A model generated the notes under the pieces. It did not search any database and had not been told where the DNA came from. It was given only the letters and a program-made list of their open reading frames with translations. Source: Alphaproteobacteria bacterium (GTDB lineage Bacteria > Pseudomonadota > Alphaproteobacteria > Elsterales > Elsteraceae). From it: DNA of 64,000 nucleotides. Positions 47,629-57,500 of the stretch are shown in pieces. The DNA lies in contig RDXE01000025.1 of NCBI GenBank assembly GCA_004292755.1, positions 303,209-367,208 of the forward strand, read 5' to 3'. Within the stretch, counting starts at the first letter, position 1, and every line of letters starts with the position of its first letter. The translations under genes were made by a program, and so were the position numbers.

Positions 47629-48644
47629 CCAAACGCGACCGGACGCGTGATCCGCTGCGCGAACCGCAGTTCGATTTCAACGCCCGACCGGCCAATCCCC
47701 AACCGGCTGCAGCACAGGCAGCCACGGCCGAACCAACGGTGGGTACACTGCCTTCTGAGGTGACGGCTGCCGTCGCGCTGCCCAAGGTGGTGCCGCCGCC
47801 GGTCAACCTGCCCCAAGCGAAGGCCCTGGTCCGCCGTCGGCGCCGTCCGCTGCCGCGCTGGGTCACCCGCTACGTTAAGCCAGCGGCGATGTGGGCGGCA
47901 TCGGGGGCGTTTGTGCTGGGGCTTGCCTTCGCAGGCGTCACCGTCGCGCGTCAGGTGGAGCCCGATCAAGTCATCGCGGAACTGGATGACATCGCCCTCC
48001 AAGTCTCTGCCACCCTCGGCCTGATGGTGCGGGATGTGCTGGTGGAAGGCCGCGACCGGCAAGCGGGTGAGGATATCCTGGCTGCCCTCGACGTGCAGTA
48101 CGGCACGCCGATCCTGTCCGTTGATGTCGATGCCGCCCGCGAGCGGCTAGAGCGGCTGCCCTGGATTGAGCAGGCAGTGGTGGAGCGTCATCTGCCAGAT
48201 CGCATCTGGGTCCGCCTGACGGAACGCGAACCCCTCGCCCTCTGGCAGATGGAGGGCAAGCTGCATGTCGTCGACGCCAAGGGTGTGGTGATCCTGCAGG
48301 ATGCCAGCGGCTGGGGCCACTTGCCGCTGGTGATTGGCAAGGGGGCTGCCCGCGCGGCCGATGAGTTCTTGGTGCTGATCGCCTCCGAACCCGACCTCGC
48401 TGAGAAGGTGAGCTCCGCCACCTTCATTGGGGAGCGCCGCTGGAACGTCCGCCTCTCCAACGGCATCGATGTCCGCCTGCCGGAAGATGGTGCAGCCGAG
48501 GCTTGGTCACGGCTGGCGGAGTTGGAGCGCACCCAGCGCCTGCTGCAACGCGACGTGCTCGCCATCGACCTGCGCATCCCCGACCGGATGGTTCTGCAAA
48601 TGAGCCAGCCACCTGCCCCCCTGCCCTCGCAACGCCGCGGCTGA
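47616..48644 (+). CDS. ftsQ: cell division protein FtsQ
   Basis: 342 residues: a Pro/Ala-rich cytoplasmic tail of about 80 residues ending in RRRRRPLPRW-like basic stretch, one TM helix (MWAASGAFVLGLAFAGVTVA, about 89-108), a POTRA domain (VLVEGRDRQAGEDILAAL ... LPWIEQAVVERHLPDRIWV) and the FtsQ beta domain. Bridges early and late divisome proteins. Begins within the ddl end; 21 nt before ftsA. Confidence 0.92.
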   Translation: MGRLTKRDRTRDPLREPQFDFNARPANPQPAAAQAATAEPTVGTLPSEVTAAVALPKVVPPPVNLPQAKALVRRRRRPLPRWVTRYVKPAAMWAASGAFVLGLAFAGVTVARQVEPDQVIAELDDIALQVSATLGLMVRDVLVEGRDRQAGEDILAALDVQYGTPILSVDVDAARERLERLPWIEQAVVERHLPDRIWVRLTEREPLALWQMEGKLHVVDAKGVVILQDASGWGHLPLVIGKGAARAADEFLVLIASEPDLAEKVSSATFIGERRWNVRLSNGIDVRLPEDGAAEAWSRLAELERTQRLLQRDVLAIDLRIPDRMVLQMSQPPAPLPSQRRG

Positions 48645-48665
48645 TCGGAACGGAGACCCATCAAC

Positions 48666-49964
48666 ATGGCAAAACGCGGCCCCTTCGGCGTTCTGGACAT
48701 CGGCACCGACAAGACCGTCTGCCTGATCGCACGCATGGATGGCACCCAGGCCAAGGTCATGGGCGTCGGCCACGTGAAAAGCCGCGGTCTGAAAGCCGGG
48801 GCGGTGATTGATATGGACGCGTGCGAACAGTCCATCCTGCAAGCCGTCGGCGCGGCCGAGGCGCAGGCGGGTGAGACCTTGCGCAGCGTGATCGTCAGCC
48901 TGTCTGGCGGCAACCCGTTCAGCCGTACCTCCGTCCACGACATCGATATTGGTGGCCGCGAAGTAACCGACGCCGACACCCGGCGGGTGGTGCAGGAAAG
49001 CCGTCGGCGCTTGGGCGCCGCCCCTGGCGGTCACGGCCTTGGCCCCGCCACTGGGGTGATGGGAGACCCGGCCAGCCGCTCAACTGAGCGCTACGTTATC
49101 CACACCATTCCGGTTGCCTTCACCGTGGATGGCAGCCGCGGCATCCGCGACCCGCGCGAGATGGTGGCGCAGCGCTTGGGCGTGCATGTGCATGTTGTCA
49201 CGGCGTCGTCCTCGGCGTTGCGCAACCTGTCGGCGTGCATCGCGCGCTGCCACCTGGACATTCAGGATGTGGTTGCCAGCCCGTATGCGGCTGGGCTGGC
49301 CGCATTGGACCCGGATCAGCGCAATCTGGGCCATGTGCTGGTGGACATGGGGGGTGGCACCACCACCATCGCCGTGTTCAGTCAGGGCCAGCCGATCCAC
49401 ATCGATTGCGTGCCGATTGGCGGCAACCATGTGACCTCGGACATCGCCCGCGGACTATCGACCAGCCTCGCCCATGCTGAGCGGATCAAAACCCTCTACG
49501 GCGCCGCGTTGGCAGCCGACGCCGATGAGCGCGAGTTGATCGATGTGCCAGTGATCGGGGAGGACCATACGGTCCAGCCCAACCATGTGCCGAAATCCAT
49601 TCTGACCGGGATCATCCAGCCCCGGCTGGAGGAAACCTTTGAACTGGTGCGCGCCAAGCTGGAGCAATCCAACTTCGACCACCAGACCTGGAACAATGTG
49701 GTGCTGACGGGTGGTGCGGCACAGCTGCACAGCGTGCGCGACCTAGCCCGCCACATCCTGGACCGGAACGTGCGCATTGGCCGCCCGCAAGGGCTGGCGG
49801 CACTTCCCAAAGATCTCTCAGGCCCCGCCTTTGCGACGGTAGCGGGCCTGATTGACTTCGCCCAACTCCCCTCAGCCGAGTTATTGCGGCTTGGGCGGGC
49901 AAAACCAGATGCCAAGCGCAGCCTTATTGGCCGGTTTGGCTTGTGGTTTCGGGAGAATTTCTGA
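48666..49964 (+). CDS. ftsA: cell division protein FtsA
   Basis: 432-residue actin-like ATPase. [14 protein letters not shown] (phosphate 1), [14 protein letters not shown] (phosphate 2) and [12 protein letters not shown] (adenosine motif) are visible; the C-terminal [10 protein letters not shown] is the amphipathic membrane-targeting helix that tethers FtsZ to the membrane. Separate ribosome site (GGAACGGAG upstream). Confidence 0.95.
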   Translation: MAKRGPFGVLDIGTDKTVCLIARMDGTQAKVMGVGHVKSRGLKAGAVIDMDACEQSILQAVGAAEAQAGETLRSVIVSLSGGNPFSRTSVHDIDIGGREVTDADTRRVVQESRRRLGAAPGGHGLGPATGVMGDPASRSTERYVIHTIPVAFTVDGSRGIRDPREMVAQRLGVHVHVVTASSSALRNLSACIARCHLDIQDVVASPYAAGLAALDPDQRNLGHVLVDMGGGTTTIAVFSQGQPIHIDCVPIGGNHVTSDIARGLSTSLAHAERIKTLYGAALAADADERELIDVPVIGEDHTVQPNHVPKSILTGIIQPRLEETFELVRAKLEQSNFDHQTWNNVVLTGGAAQLHSVRDLARHILDRNVRIGRPQGLAALPKDLSGPAFATVAGLIDFAQLPSAELLRLGRAKPDAKRSLIGRFGLWFRENF

Positions 49965-49990
49965 AACGGGCTACCTGCGGAGGACAGACC

Positions 49991-51748
49991 ATGCCCTTGA
50001 ACCTTGGAATGCCGGACCAGACGTCTCCGGAATTGAAGCCGCGGATTACTGTTATTGGTGTCGGTGGCGCCGGTGGCAACGCGGTCAACAACATGATCCG
50101 TTCCAACCTGCAAGGCGTTGAGTTCATCGCCTGCAACACCGATGCACAGGCGTTGACCCACAACCTGGCCGAGCGTCGGTTCCAGTTGGGTCAAGCGGTC
50201 ACCCGCGGGCTGGGCGCTGGCTCGCGCCCCGATGTTGGCCGGGCGGCTGCCGATGAAACCATCACCGAGTTGATGGAGCATCTGGCCGGTGCCAACATGG
50301 TGTTCATCACGGCTGGCATGGGTGGTGGCACCGGCACGGGTGCTGCCCCAGTGATTGCGCGGGCGGCGCGCGAAAGCGGCATCCTGACGGTTGGTGTGGT
50401 GACCAAGCCGTTCACCTTCGAGGGTGCGCACCGCATGCGGCTGGCCGAAGCCGGCATTCTGGAACTGCAGCAGTTTGTCGACACGCTGATCGTCATTCCG
50501 AACCAGAACCTGTTCCGGCTGGCGAACGAGCGCACCACCTTCGCCGACGCCTTCAAGATGGCGGACGAGGTGCTGCACGCGGGCGTGCGCGGCGTGACGG
50601 ACCTGATGGTGATGCCGGGCCTGATCAACCTGGACTTCGCCGACATCCGGGCGGTCATGTCCGAGATGGGCAAGGCGATGATGGGCACCGGTGACGGTGC
50701 GGGCGAGCGTCGTGCCCTGGATGCCGCTGAGGCCGCGATCTCCAATCCGTTGCTGGAAGACACCTCCATGAAGGGTGCCCGCGGGGTGTTGATCAACATC
50801 ACCGGCGGCTTTGACATGACGCTGTTTGAAGTGGACGAAGCCGCCAACCGCATCCGCGATGAGGTTGACCCGGACGCCAACATCATCTTCGGCTCCACCT
50901 TCGATGAAACCATGGAAGGCCGGATGCGGGTGTCCGTGGTGGCGACGGGCATTGAGTCGGTGGTGTCGAGCCATGAGGGGCCGCGGCGCAGCCATCACAT
51001 GATCCCGCCTGCTGGCGCGGACCAGATCATCGCCCCGATCGCCGCCCATGCACCGATGCAGCCGCAAGCCCCGATCGCCCTGCAACCCGCTCCCATTGCG
51101 CCAGCGCCCTTGGCGCCAGCCGGCGGGATGATGCCGCGCGGCGTTGGTGCGGCGGTCGGCACGCCGCTGTCGCAACCGCAGCGCCTAAACCCGGTGGCGC
51201 CGCCGCGGCAGATCACGCCAAACCATATCCCAGCGCACACCATGAGTGCGGGGGACCAGCACACAGTCGGCGCCCACCACCAGATGGGCATGGCCGAGCC
51301 GCTGATGACCAATGGCAACACTGCCTTGAAGCCGGAGGAGGCAATCTCCACCCAGCCGATGGCAGCCGCGGTGCCGATGCCCACCATCACCGAAGCAGCC
51401 GCACCGCCGTCCCTGACGGTGGACATGTCGGACCACCCGACCGATGCACCGTTCGTGCCGCGCGCGCCAGTGATTCCGGGCCAGCCAGCCCAGAGCCGCC
51501 AGCCGCAACTGGACATCCCGCACACCCAGCCGGTCGACCCCGCCAAGTCGCGCTCGCCGTCGCTGTTTGAACGGGTGACCGGGATCCGCGGGCGCGGGGG
51601 CGAACCTCAACCGGCTCAACCCGCCACGCCGCCAGCACCGCCTGCCCAAGCGTCCATGACGCTGACAGCCGTGCCGGACGCACCGCGCAGCCAGAGTGCC
51701 GATGATCTGTTGGAGATCCCGGCCTTCTTGCGGCGGCAGGCGAACTAA
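49991..51748 (+). CDS. ftsZ: cell division GTPase FtsZ
   Basis: 585 residues from ATG 49991, chosen for the GGAGGA site in front and normal N-terminus. Tubulin-like core with [26 protein letters not shown] (GTP signature, about 103-115) and [11 protein letters not shown] (T7 loop). A long Pro/Ala/Gln-rich disordered linker of about 230 residues precedes the C-terminal conserved peptide [13 protein letters not shown], which binds FtsA. The long linker is typical of alphaproteobacteria. Confidence 0.96.
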   Translation: MPLNLGMPDQTSPELKPRITVIGVGGAGGNAVNNMIRSNLQGVEFIACNTDAQALTHNLAERRFQLGQAVTRGLGAGSRPDVGRAAADETITELMEHLAGANMVFITAGMGGGTGTGAAPVIARAARESGILTVGVVTKPFTFEGAHRMRLAEAGILELQQFVDTLIVIPNQNLFRLANERTTFADAFKMADEVLHAGVRGVTDLMVMPGLINLDFADIRAVMSEMGKAMMGTGDGAGERRALDAAEAAISNPLLEDTSMKGARGVLINITGGFDMTLFEVDEAANRIRDEVDPDANIIFGSTFDETMEGRMRVSVVATGIESVVSSHEGPRRSHHMIPPAGADQIIAPIAAHAPMQPQAPIALQPAPIAPAPLAPAGGMMPRGVGAAVGTPLSQPQRLNPVAPPRQITPNHIPAHTMSAGDQHTVGAHHQMGMAEPLMTNGNTALKPEEAISTQPMAAAVPMPTITEAAAPPSLTVDMSDHPTDAPFVPRAPVIPGQPAQSRQPQLDIPHTQPVDPAKSRSPSLFERVTGIRGRGGEPQPAQPATPPAPPAQASMTLTAVPDAPRSQSADDLLEIPAFLRRQAN

Positions 51749-52024
51749 CTCCAGTCTTTCTGGACTGGACGCTGTAGGGGTCGCCACCCCCCAAACCGGG
51801 GGGCGGCAGGGTGCCGATTGGCCAGCGGGATCGGGGGTCCTCCACCCCGGCCCCGTGCGGCTGTCGGCGCCCGCTCTGCTTGTCGGGGCAACAGACGCCG
51901 CACCGCGCCCCCCGTCGCAGCTGCTTTCGCATATGCGGTAACAAACCGTAACAAAAGGTGATTTGGCATTGCGGGGGCAGGCTGGTAGCCAAAAGCCGTG
52001 CTGAAGGAAGGACCCAGCCGGACC
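51749..52024 (+). promoter_or_regulatory. ftsZ-lpxC intergenic region
   Basis: 276 bp without a gene. A GC hairpin (CCCCCC/GGGGGG, arms 51787-51792 and 51798-51803, extended by GCC/GGC) may attenuate or terminate after ftsZ but lacks a T-run. Further on, TAACAAA is repeated (about 51940-51955) next to CGCATATGCG (51928-51937), possible elements of a separate lpxC promoter. Confidence 0.35.
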
Positions 52025-53095
52025 ATGTCCACCCGTATCCAGACCGACCCGCGCAGCCTTGTCGCCCGCTTGCCCTTCCTGGCGATGCCGACAGGGTCTA
52101 GTCACACCATGGACGCTGACGCGCCGCAGCGCCAGCGCACCTTGCGCGCACCGGTGAAGTGTTCGGGCATTGGGGTCCACACCGGCACACCTGTGACGCT
52201 GACGATGTTCCCGGCCGCCCCAGGCCATGGCATTCGCTTCCGCCGGGTTGACCTGGGCCCCGATGTTGAGATCGCCGCCAGCTGGGACCGGGTGGTGGTG
52301 ACCAACCATTGCACCATGCTGGGCCAGGGCCTGGGTGGGGAGGATGAGGCCACCGTGATGACGGTGGAGCATCTGATGTCCGCCTTCGCAGGTCTGGGCG
52401 TGGACAATGCCCTGGTGCTGCTGGATGGGCCGGAAGTGCCGATCATGGACGGCTCCTCTGCCGCCTTCGTGTTCCTGATCGATTGCGCTGGCTTGGTGGA
52501 ACAGGACGCGCCGCGCCGCGCCATCGAAGTGCTGCGCCCGGTGACCGTGGAAGAGGGCAACAAGGTTGCCCAGCTGCTACCGCAGCCCCATTGCTCAATC
52601 AGCTTTGCAATTGATTTCCCGGCCCCGGCGATTGGCCGCCAATCGCACCGCATCACCATCACGGAAAGCAGCTATCGCAGCGAAATTGCGCGGGCCCGCA
52701 CCTTCGGCATGCTGCAAGAGGTGGATTATCTGCGCAAGCTGGGCCTTGCCCGCGGCGGCAGCCTGGAGAACGCCATCGTGGTGGATGGCGACCGCATTCT
52801 GAACCCAGAAGGCCTGCGCTTCACCGACGAGTTCGTGCGCCACAAGATTCTGGACTGCCTGGGTGACCTCTACCTCGCTGGCGCCCCGATCCTGGGCCAT
52901 GTGCATGGGGAGCGGGCCGGGCACGCCTTCAACAACCGCCTGCTGCACGCCCTGTTCGCCGACCCGGCAAACTGGCGCTGGGTGGAGGTATCCCGCGGCG
53001 GCACCGTGCGCCCGATCGAAGCTGTGACGCACGAAGCTGTCACGCACGGGGCCGAAGCAGTTGAGGCCGCCACCCAACACAGCGTTGCTGCCTAA
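52025..53095 (+). CDS. lpxC: UDP-3-O-acyl-GlcNAc deacetylase LpxC
   Basis: 356 residues if started at ATG 52025 (GGAAGGA upstream); ATG 52109 would remove a non-conserved 28-residue leader, since homology begins at RQRTLRAPVKCSGIGVHTG. TVEHLMSAFAGLGVDNALV (Zn-binding His), PIMDGSSAAFVFLI, KILDCLGDLYLAG and HVHGERAGHAFNNRLLHAL (Zn and catalytic His) are conserved. Commits lipid A synthesis, so the cell has LPS-type outer membrane. The stop overlaps the convergent gene's stop by 3 nt. Confidence 0.95.
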   Translation: MSTRIQTDPRSLVARLPFLAMPTGSSHTMDADAPQRQRTLRAPVKCSGIGVHTGTPVTLTMFPAAPGHGIRFRRVDLGPDVEIAASWDRVVVTNHCTMLGQGLGGEDEATVMTVEHLMSAFAGLGVDNALVLLDGPEVPIMDGSSAAFVFLIDCAGLVEQDAPRRAIEVLRPVTVEEGNKVAQLLPQPHCSISFAIDFPAPAIGRQSHRITITESSYRSEIARARTFGMLQEVDYLRKLGLARGGSLENAIVVDGDRILNPEGLRFTDEFVRHKILDCLGDLYLAGAPILGHVHGERAGHAFNNRLLHALFADPANWRWVEVSRGGTVRPIEAVTHEAVTHGAEAVEAATQHSVAA

Positions 53096-53703
53096 CGCTC
53101 GCCTACTGATCGCTGGGGTGGATAGCGCCGCAACGTCGCGATGATCACAGCGGTGCCGATCACCGTTGGCGCCAGCCAGCGCACGAGCTCCGGCAAAGCC
53201 TCGCCATTGACCACCAGCACAGCGGTTACAGCCGCGATCACCGCGCCGCCCATCCGCTGCAGGTGACGCCTGAGATCGCGCCCCCGCCGCGCCAGATCAT
53301 CCACGCCCAGCACCAGGGCCAGCACCCCAAACACCGCCAGCACAATCCCCTGCCCGCGCGCGACCAAGCCCAGCGGGCCGCTGGCGATCATCGCCACGCC
53401 CAACAGCGCGAACAGCGCGGCTCCAGCGCGATCCAGCCCCGTGGGTGCTGCCACAATCGCGCGCCAGCCCAGCAGCACCAACCCCAGGCTGAACACCGCC
53501 ACCACACCCAGGAACAGCGATGGCTTGATCAGCGCCAGACCCAAGCCTGCAAGGCATGCCAGCGCCATCCCAGTGGCAAACACCCGTCCGCCCCAGCGAT
53601 GCAGCACGCCTCCCTTGGCCGCCCCCATCGCCACACCGGCCCCGCCAACGGCCACCACACCCGATGCGATATGCACCGCCAGCAAGAAACCCGTCGCACC
53701 CAT
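53092..53703 (-). CDS. DUF2306-like integral membrane protein
   Basis: 203 residues, about seven hydrophobic helices. FLLAVHIASGVVAVGGAGVAM, GGVLHRWGGRVFATGM and HLQRMGGAVIAAVTAVLVVN, with conserved His residues, resemble DUF2306 membrane proteins, some of which are heme-binding-like. No function established. Stop codon overlaps that of lpxC. Confidence 0.65.
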   Translation of the reverse strand: MGATGFLLAVHIASGVVAVGGAGVAMGAAKGGVLHRWGGRVFATGMALACLAGLGLALIKPSLFLGVVAVFSLGLVLLGWRAIVAAPTGLDRAGAALFALLGVAMIASGPLGLVARGQGIVLAVFGVLALVLGVDDLARRGRDLRRHLQRMGGAVIAAVTAVLVVNGEALPELVRWLAPTVIGTAVIIATLRRYPPQRSVGER

Positions 53704-53817
53704 CTCACTCTCCTCACGATCACCCCCGACCGCGAGGAAGCCCCCTAACCCATTGGCGCGCCACTCCCCTTACGCCAACGCCAGTCACGCTTCGTGAACG
53801 GAGTGCGGCAACCAGAG

Positions 53818-54228
53818 TCAGGGCAGCACTGTCACGCCCTTGATCTCCGCCCCCCGGATCGGAGCTTTATCGAGAGTGACAAGCAGCAAGACTTCACGGT
53901 GCGCCAACTCCAGGTAAGCGGCGTCGTAAAGTGTAAGACCGCACTGGTCTGCGATCTCCAGCGTGGCGGCCCAGGCCTTAGCCTCCGCGTGCTGATCCAC
54001 CAAAATCATAAGTGTCGCTAGGTCCGCCACAATCGCAGACCACTGCAATACCCATACCCGCTTGCTGCGCACCGCACCCGTTACAGCGTTCGCGACTTCG
54101 AAATGCCAAAGACGGGGTACCATCGCACCAGCGTCGGCAATGCGATCAAACAGAGCTTCAATTTCACCTGTGCGCTCGTCTCCGTAGGCCCAAGCCAGGG
54201 TTACAGAGGAATCAAGCACAACTCTCAA
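53818..54228 (-). CDS. vapC: VapC-type PIN-domain toxin (ribonuclease)
   Basis: 136 residues. Acidic PIN active-site residues are all present: D6 (VLDSSVTLAW), E44 (HFEVANAV), D102 (LYDAAYLELA) and D120 (TLDKAP). This is the usual length and order for VapC toxins, which cleave tRNA or rRNA in a Mg2+-dependent manner. Starts at TTG 54228 overlapping the stop of the upstream antitoxin remnant (TTGA), the usual coupled antitoxin-toxin layout. The cognate antitoxin appears broken, so either the toxin is silent, mutated in a subtle way, or controlled in trans. Confidence 0.85.
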   Translation of the reverse strand: MRVVLDSSVTLAWAYGDERTGEIEALFDRIADAGAMVPRLWHFEVANAVTGAVRSKRVWVLQWSAIVADLATLMILVDQHAEAKAWAATLEIADQCGLTLYDAAYLELAHREVLLLVTLDKAPIRGAEIKGVTVLP

Positions 54229-54352
54229 CTCCTCCCCTCATCCCGGAACCGAGCCCACTCCTCCGCCCGGATGACATCGCCCTGCCGTGTGATAACGATC
54301 TGTTCACCCTGCTGAGTGTGCTTCCGGCCTCAACCGCGCCAACTTCTCGCAT
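54225..54352 (-). pseudogene. Phd/YefM-type antitoxin remnant, frameshifted
   Basis: From ATG 54352 the frame reads MREVGAVEAGSTLS, the conserved Phd-type N-terminus, then runs off into nonsense. One frame over, ending at TGA 54225-54227 just in front of vapC, it reads GEQIVITRQGD then VIRAEEWARFRDEGRS, the middle strand and toxin-binding tail of the same family. The stretch between (LLDxVE) and most of the middle are missing: only about 42 codons of an expected 80 or so, not a multiple of three. Family recognition is from memory of the motifs. Confidence 0.7.
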
Positions 54353-54553
54353 GACAGGTTTCCTGGACGCCGACGACCGTTATCTAGCGCAACGGATCGG
54401 CCCAGGACACGGCAAAGGGCTCAATCCTTTGCCTGTCTCTGAACGGTGTTGGTGCCGGTGGATGGTCGCGCCCATCCACCGATGGGACGGTTGAACCCGA
54501 TCCTGGGTTAGAGAAGAAGACCTGCCCCGCAAACCAACGGTCCCAACCCTCGG
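54353..54553. other. intergenic gap with 9-bp hairpin
   Basis: Gap after the TIR-STAND gene. GGTGGATGG (54457-54465) and CCATCCACC (54472-54480) form a perfect stem, and CAAAGG/CCTTTG a smaller one near 54412-54430. Possible terminators without T-runs. No gene seen. Confidence 0.35.
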
Positions 54554-57500
54554 TCACGGCTCAAAGCCGTCTGCGATGGCCTGATCCAGCCTCTCAAGGA
54601 TAGGAAGCATCCCTGGATGCGGCTCAAACCGCTGACGATAGGTGCTGAGTTTGGTGAGAAGCCGTAACTCAACCTCCCTCGCAGCCGCGACATCGCCAAG
54701 GCGCTGACGTGCAATACCAAGCTGGTTCAACGAAAGAACTTCCTCCCGCGCCAACTGCTCCTGCCCGTCGTTGGCATTCGCCAACGCTGCACGATGGCCC
54801 AAAGCCTCGGTTAAGAATGCCAACGCCTCGGCAGATCGGCCGCCACTCGGGTCCTCAAGACCGAGCATCGCCACCCGCTCCAACGACGCCGCTAGGTCAC
54901 GCGCCGCCCGCCCGTCAGTGGGGTTTGCTGCCGCCAAGCGCCGACGTATCTCCAGGCTCTCCTGATAGACTGCCAGCGCGGCTGCGCTGTCCCCCTCCGC
55001 ACCACGGCGCTGGTAGAGGTCACCAAGCTTCTCCAACGACAGCGACAGGTCACGCGCCGCCTGACCGTCGGTGGAGTTTACTGCCGCCAAGCGCCGAAAC
55101 ATCTCGAGGCTCTCCTGATAGGCTGCCAGGGCGGCTGCGCTGTCCCCCTCCGCACCACGGCGCTGGTAGAGGTCACCAAGGCCGGTCAACGACACCGACA
55201 GTTCACGCGCAGCCTGCCCATCGGTGGGGTTTGATGCCGCTAAGCGCCGAGCGATCTTTAGGCTCTCCTGATTGGCCTCCAGGGCGGCAGCGCTGTCCCC
55301 CTCCGCCCAACGGCGCTGATAGAAGGCACCAAGCTGGCTCAATGACAGCGACAGGTCACGCGCAGCCTGCCCATCGGTGGGGTTTGCTGCCGCTAAGCGC
55401 CGAGCGATCTCCAGGCTCTCTTGATAGGCTGCGAGGGCGGCTGCGCTGTCCCCCTCCGCCCCACGGCGTCGGTAAAAGTCACCAAGTTGGGTCAACGATA
55501 CCGACAGGTCGCGCGCCGCCTGACCGTCGGTGCGGTTTGCGTTCGCCAAGCGCCGAGCGATCTCCAGGCTCTCCTGATAGGCCTCCAGGGCCGCTGCGCT
55601 GTCCCCCGCCGCCCCACGGCGCTGGTAGAAGGCACCAAGCTGGCTCAACGATACAGACAGGTCACGCGCCGCACCCGCGTCGTTAGGGTTTGCTGCCGCC
55701 AAGCGCCGATCAACATCCAAGCTCTCCAGATAGGCGGCCAGAGCGACTGCGCTGTCCCCTTCCGCCCCACGGCGCTGGTAGAAGTCACCAAGCTTGTCCA
55801 ACGACACCGACAGGTCACGCGCCGCCTCCCCGTCGGTGGGGTTTGCTGCCGCCAAGCGTCGATTGATCTCCAGGGCCTCCTGATAGGCTGCCAGGGCGGC
55901 TGCGCTGTCCCCTTCCGCCCTACGGCGAAGGTAAAGGTCTCCAAGGTTTCCCAACGCTACTGACATATCACGCGCCGCCTGAACGTCGGTGGGGTCTGCC
56001 GCAGCCAAGCGCCGAGATATCTCAAAGCTCTCCCGACAGGCCGCCAGCGCGGCTGCGCTGTCCTCTTCCGCCCCACGGCGCTGGTAGAGGGTACCAAGCT
56101 GGGACAACGACGCTGCTAGGCCACGCTGTAGGTTCTTGCTCGCGGGCAGTGATTCAGCCAAGTGCCGGAACCGCTCAACAACCACCTGAGCGAGTGTAGT
56201 GGCGCGTTCGAATTGGGCAAGCCGCGATAGCGGCTCAACAACAATGCCCAAAGAGGTTGCGCAGGAGCCAGGATCATGGACTTCTGGAACACCGGCGGCG
56301 AGGTCAGCGAAAGGAGCGACGAGCCACGCTACCTGCTGCGGGGCCGCGCGCCACTGCGTCTGGAGAAAGTTACCAATAGCTTCCGCCAACGCCATGACAC
56401 TTCCCCACCGCCCAGCCACTGTCTCCTCTGGCCAGCGATTGCGCAGAGCCTCGGCGACCATGCGGTGGATGCTGAGGGCTTCCACCTCAGGCTTTAGCGC
56501 GATCAGGCGGGGGGATGGCGGGAGGAGGCGGCGGTTGGTCAGCGTTGCCGTGGCGGCCTGGAAGGGATCCGGGTAGCCGGGGCGCACTTGGTCTGGTGCA
56601 AGGTGGCGATGGTGCTGCATCACCACCCGCCGCAGCCAATCCACAATGATTTGATCCGGCGGAAACAGGGCAGCCGTATCGAGGACCGCGCGCTCATAAT
56701 CCGACAGGGTTGCAAGGGTCTGATCCAGGATCTCCGCCAGTTGCTGCTCCCGATGGCGGATCCGAACAGCGACGGGGGTCTGGTGCGGCAGAGCATCGAC
56801 AGCGAACAGGCTTTCCTGCTGAAGGCGCGTCAAGTAATCCTGATAGCTAACACTGCGGTTTACTTGCAGGTAGGTGCCAACCAACTCCACCAACAAGGTG
56901 AAGCCACCCAGATGGTCCACAATGGCACGGGCGGCTGGCGCCATCTCTGGCGGAAAGGGGCGCAGCAACTGCAACAGATCCAGCGCGTCGTCCACCGGCA
57001 GATCGTCGATGGCGATGGTCGCCCCGCGGAGCGACGGGCTGCCCAGGTGCTCCGGGTCCAAGCGCGTGGTGATCGCGATGTGCAGCCAGGGATGGTCCCC
57101 CAGACTTGCGGCTTCGGTGGCTGTCAGGAGCTCCGGGCAATCCAGATTGTCGAAGATCAGCAGGCACTGGGGTGCGACATCAAACCCCTCCTGGGTCAGA
57201 GCCTCGGCGCGCGTGTGGGTGTAGCGACCCAACTGCACCAGCAGGTCCTGGACAAAGGCCGTGTTGGCCTCAGCCGTCACAGCCTCCGGGCGCCGCGGCA
57301 GGTTGGCCTCCTGCAAGCCAACGCGGTCAACCAACTGGGCCAGCACGTCGGCCAGACTGGTTTTGCCCTCCACCGGCAGTTCCCACCGGCCACCCGCCGC
57401 GTAATCGCCTGCGAAGGCATGGGCGTAGTGGCGGACCAGCGCGGTTTTGCCTTGACCACCAAGGCCATGCACTGTGCCGATCACCCCAACCCGGTCTTGG

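Noticed and set aside
49496..51175. 559-codon minus-strand frame across ftsA/ftsZ
   Set aside because: Antisense to two conserved genes; no motif, high His/Arg content, no ribosome site.
51781..51808. Strong rho-independent terminator after ftsZ
   Set aside because: The C6/G6 hairpin is real but followed by AGGGTGCC, with no T-run; kept only as a note in the intergenic feature.
54709..55686. 325-codon plus-strand repetitive frame opposite the TPR array
   Set aside because: Its periodicity simply mirrors the 153-bp repeats of the TIR-STAND gene.
54875..56098. Possible CRISPR-like array because of regular repeats
   Set aside because: The 153-bp units are contiguous, coding in one frame and without unique spacers.
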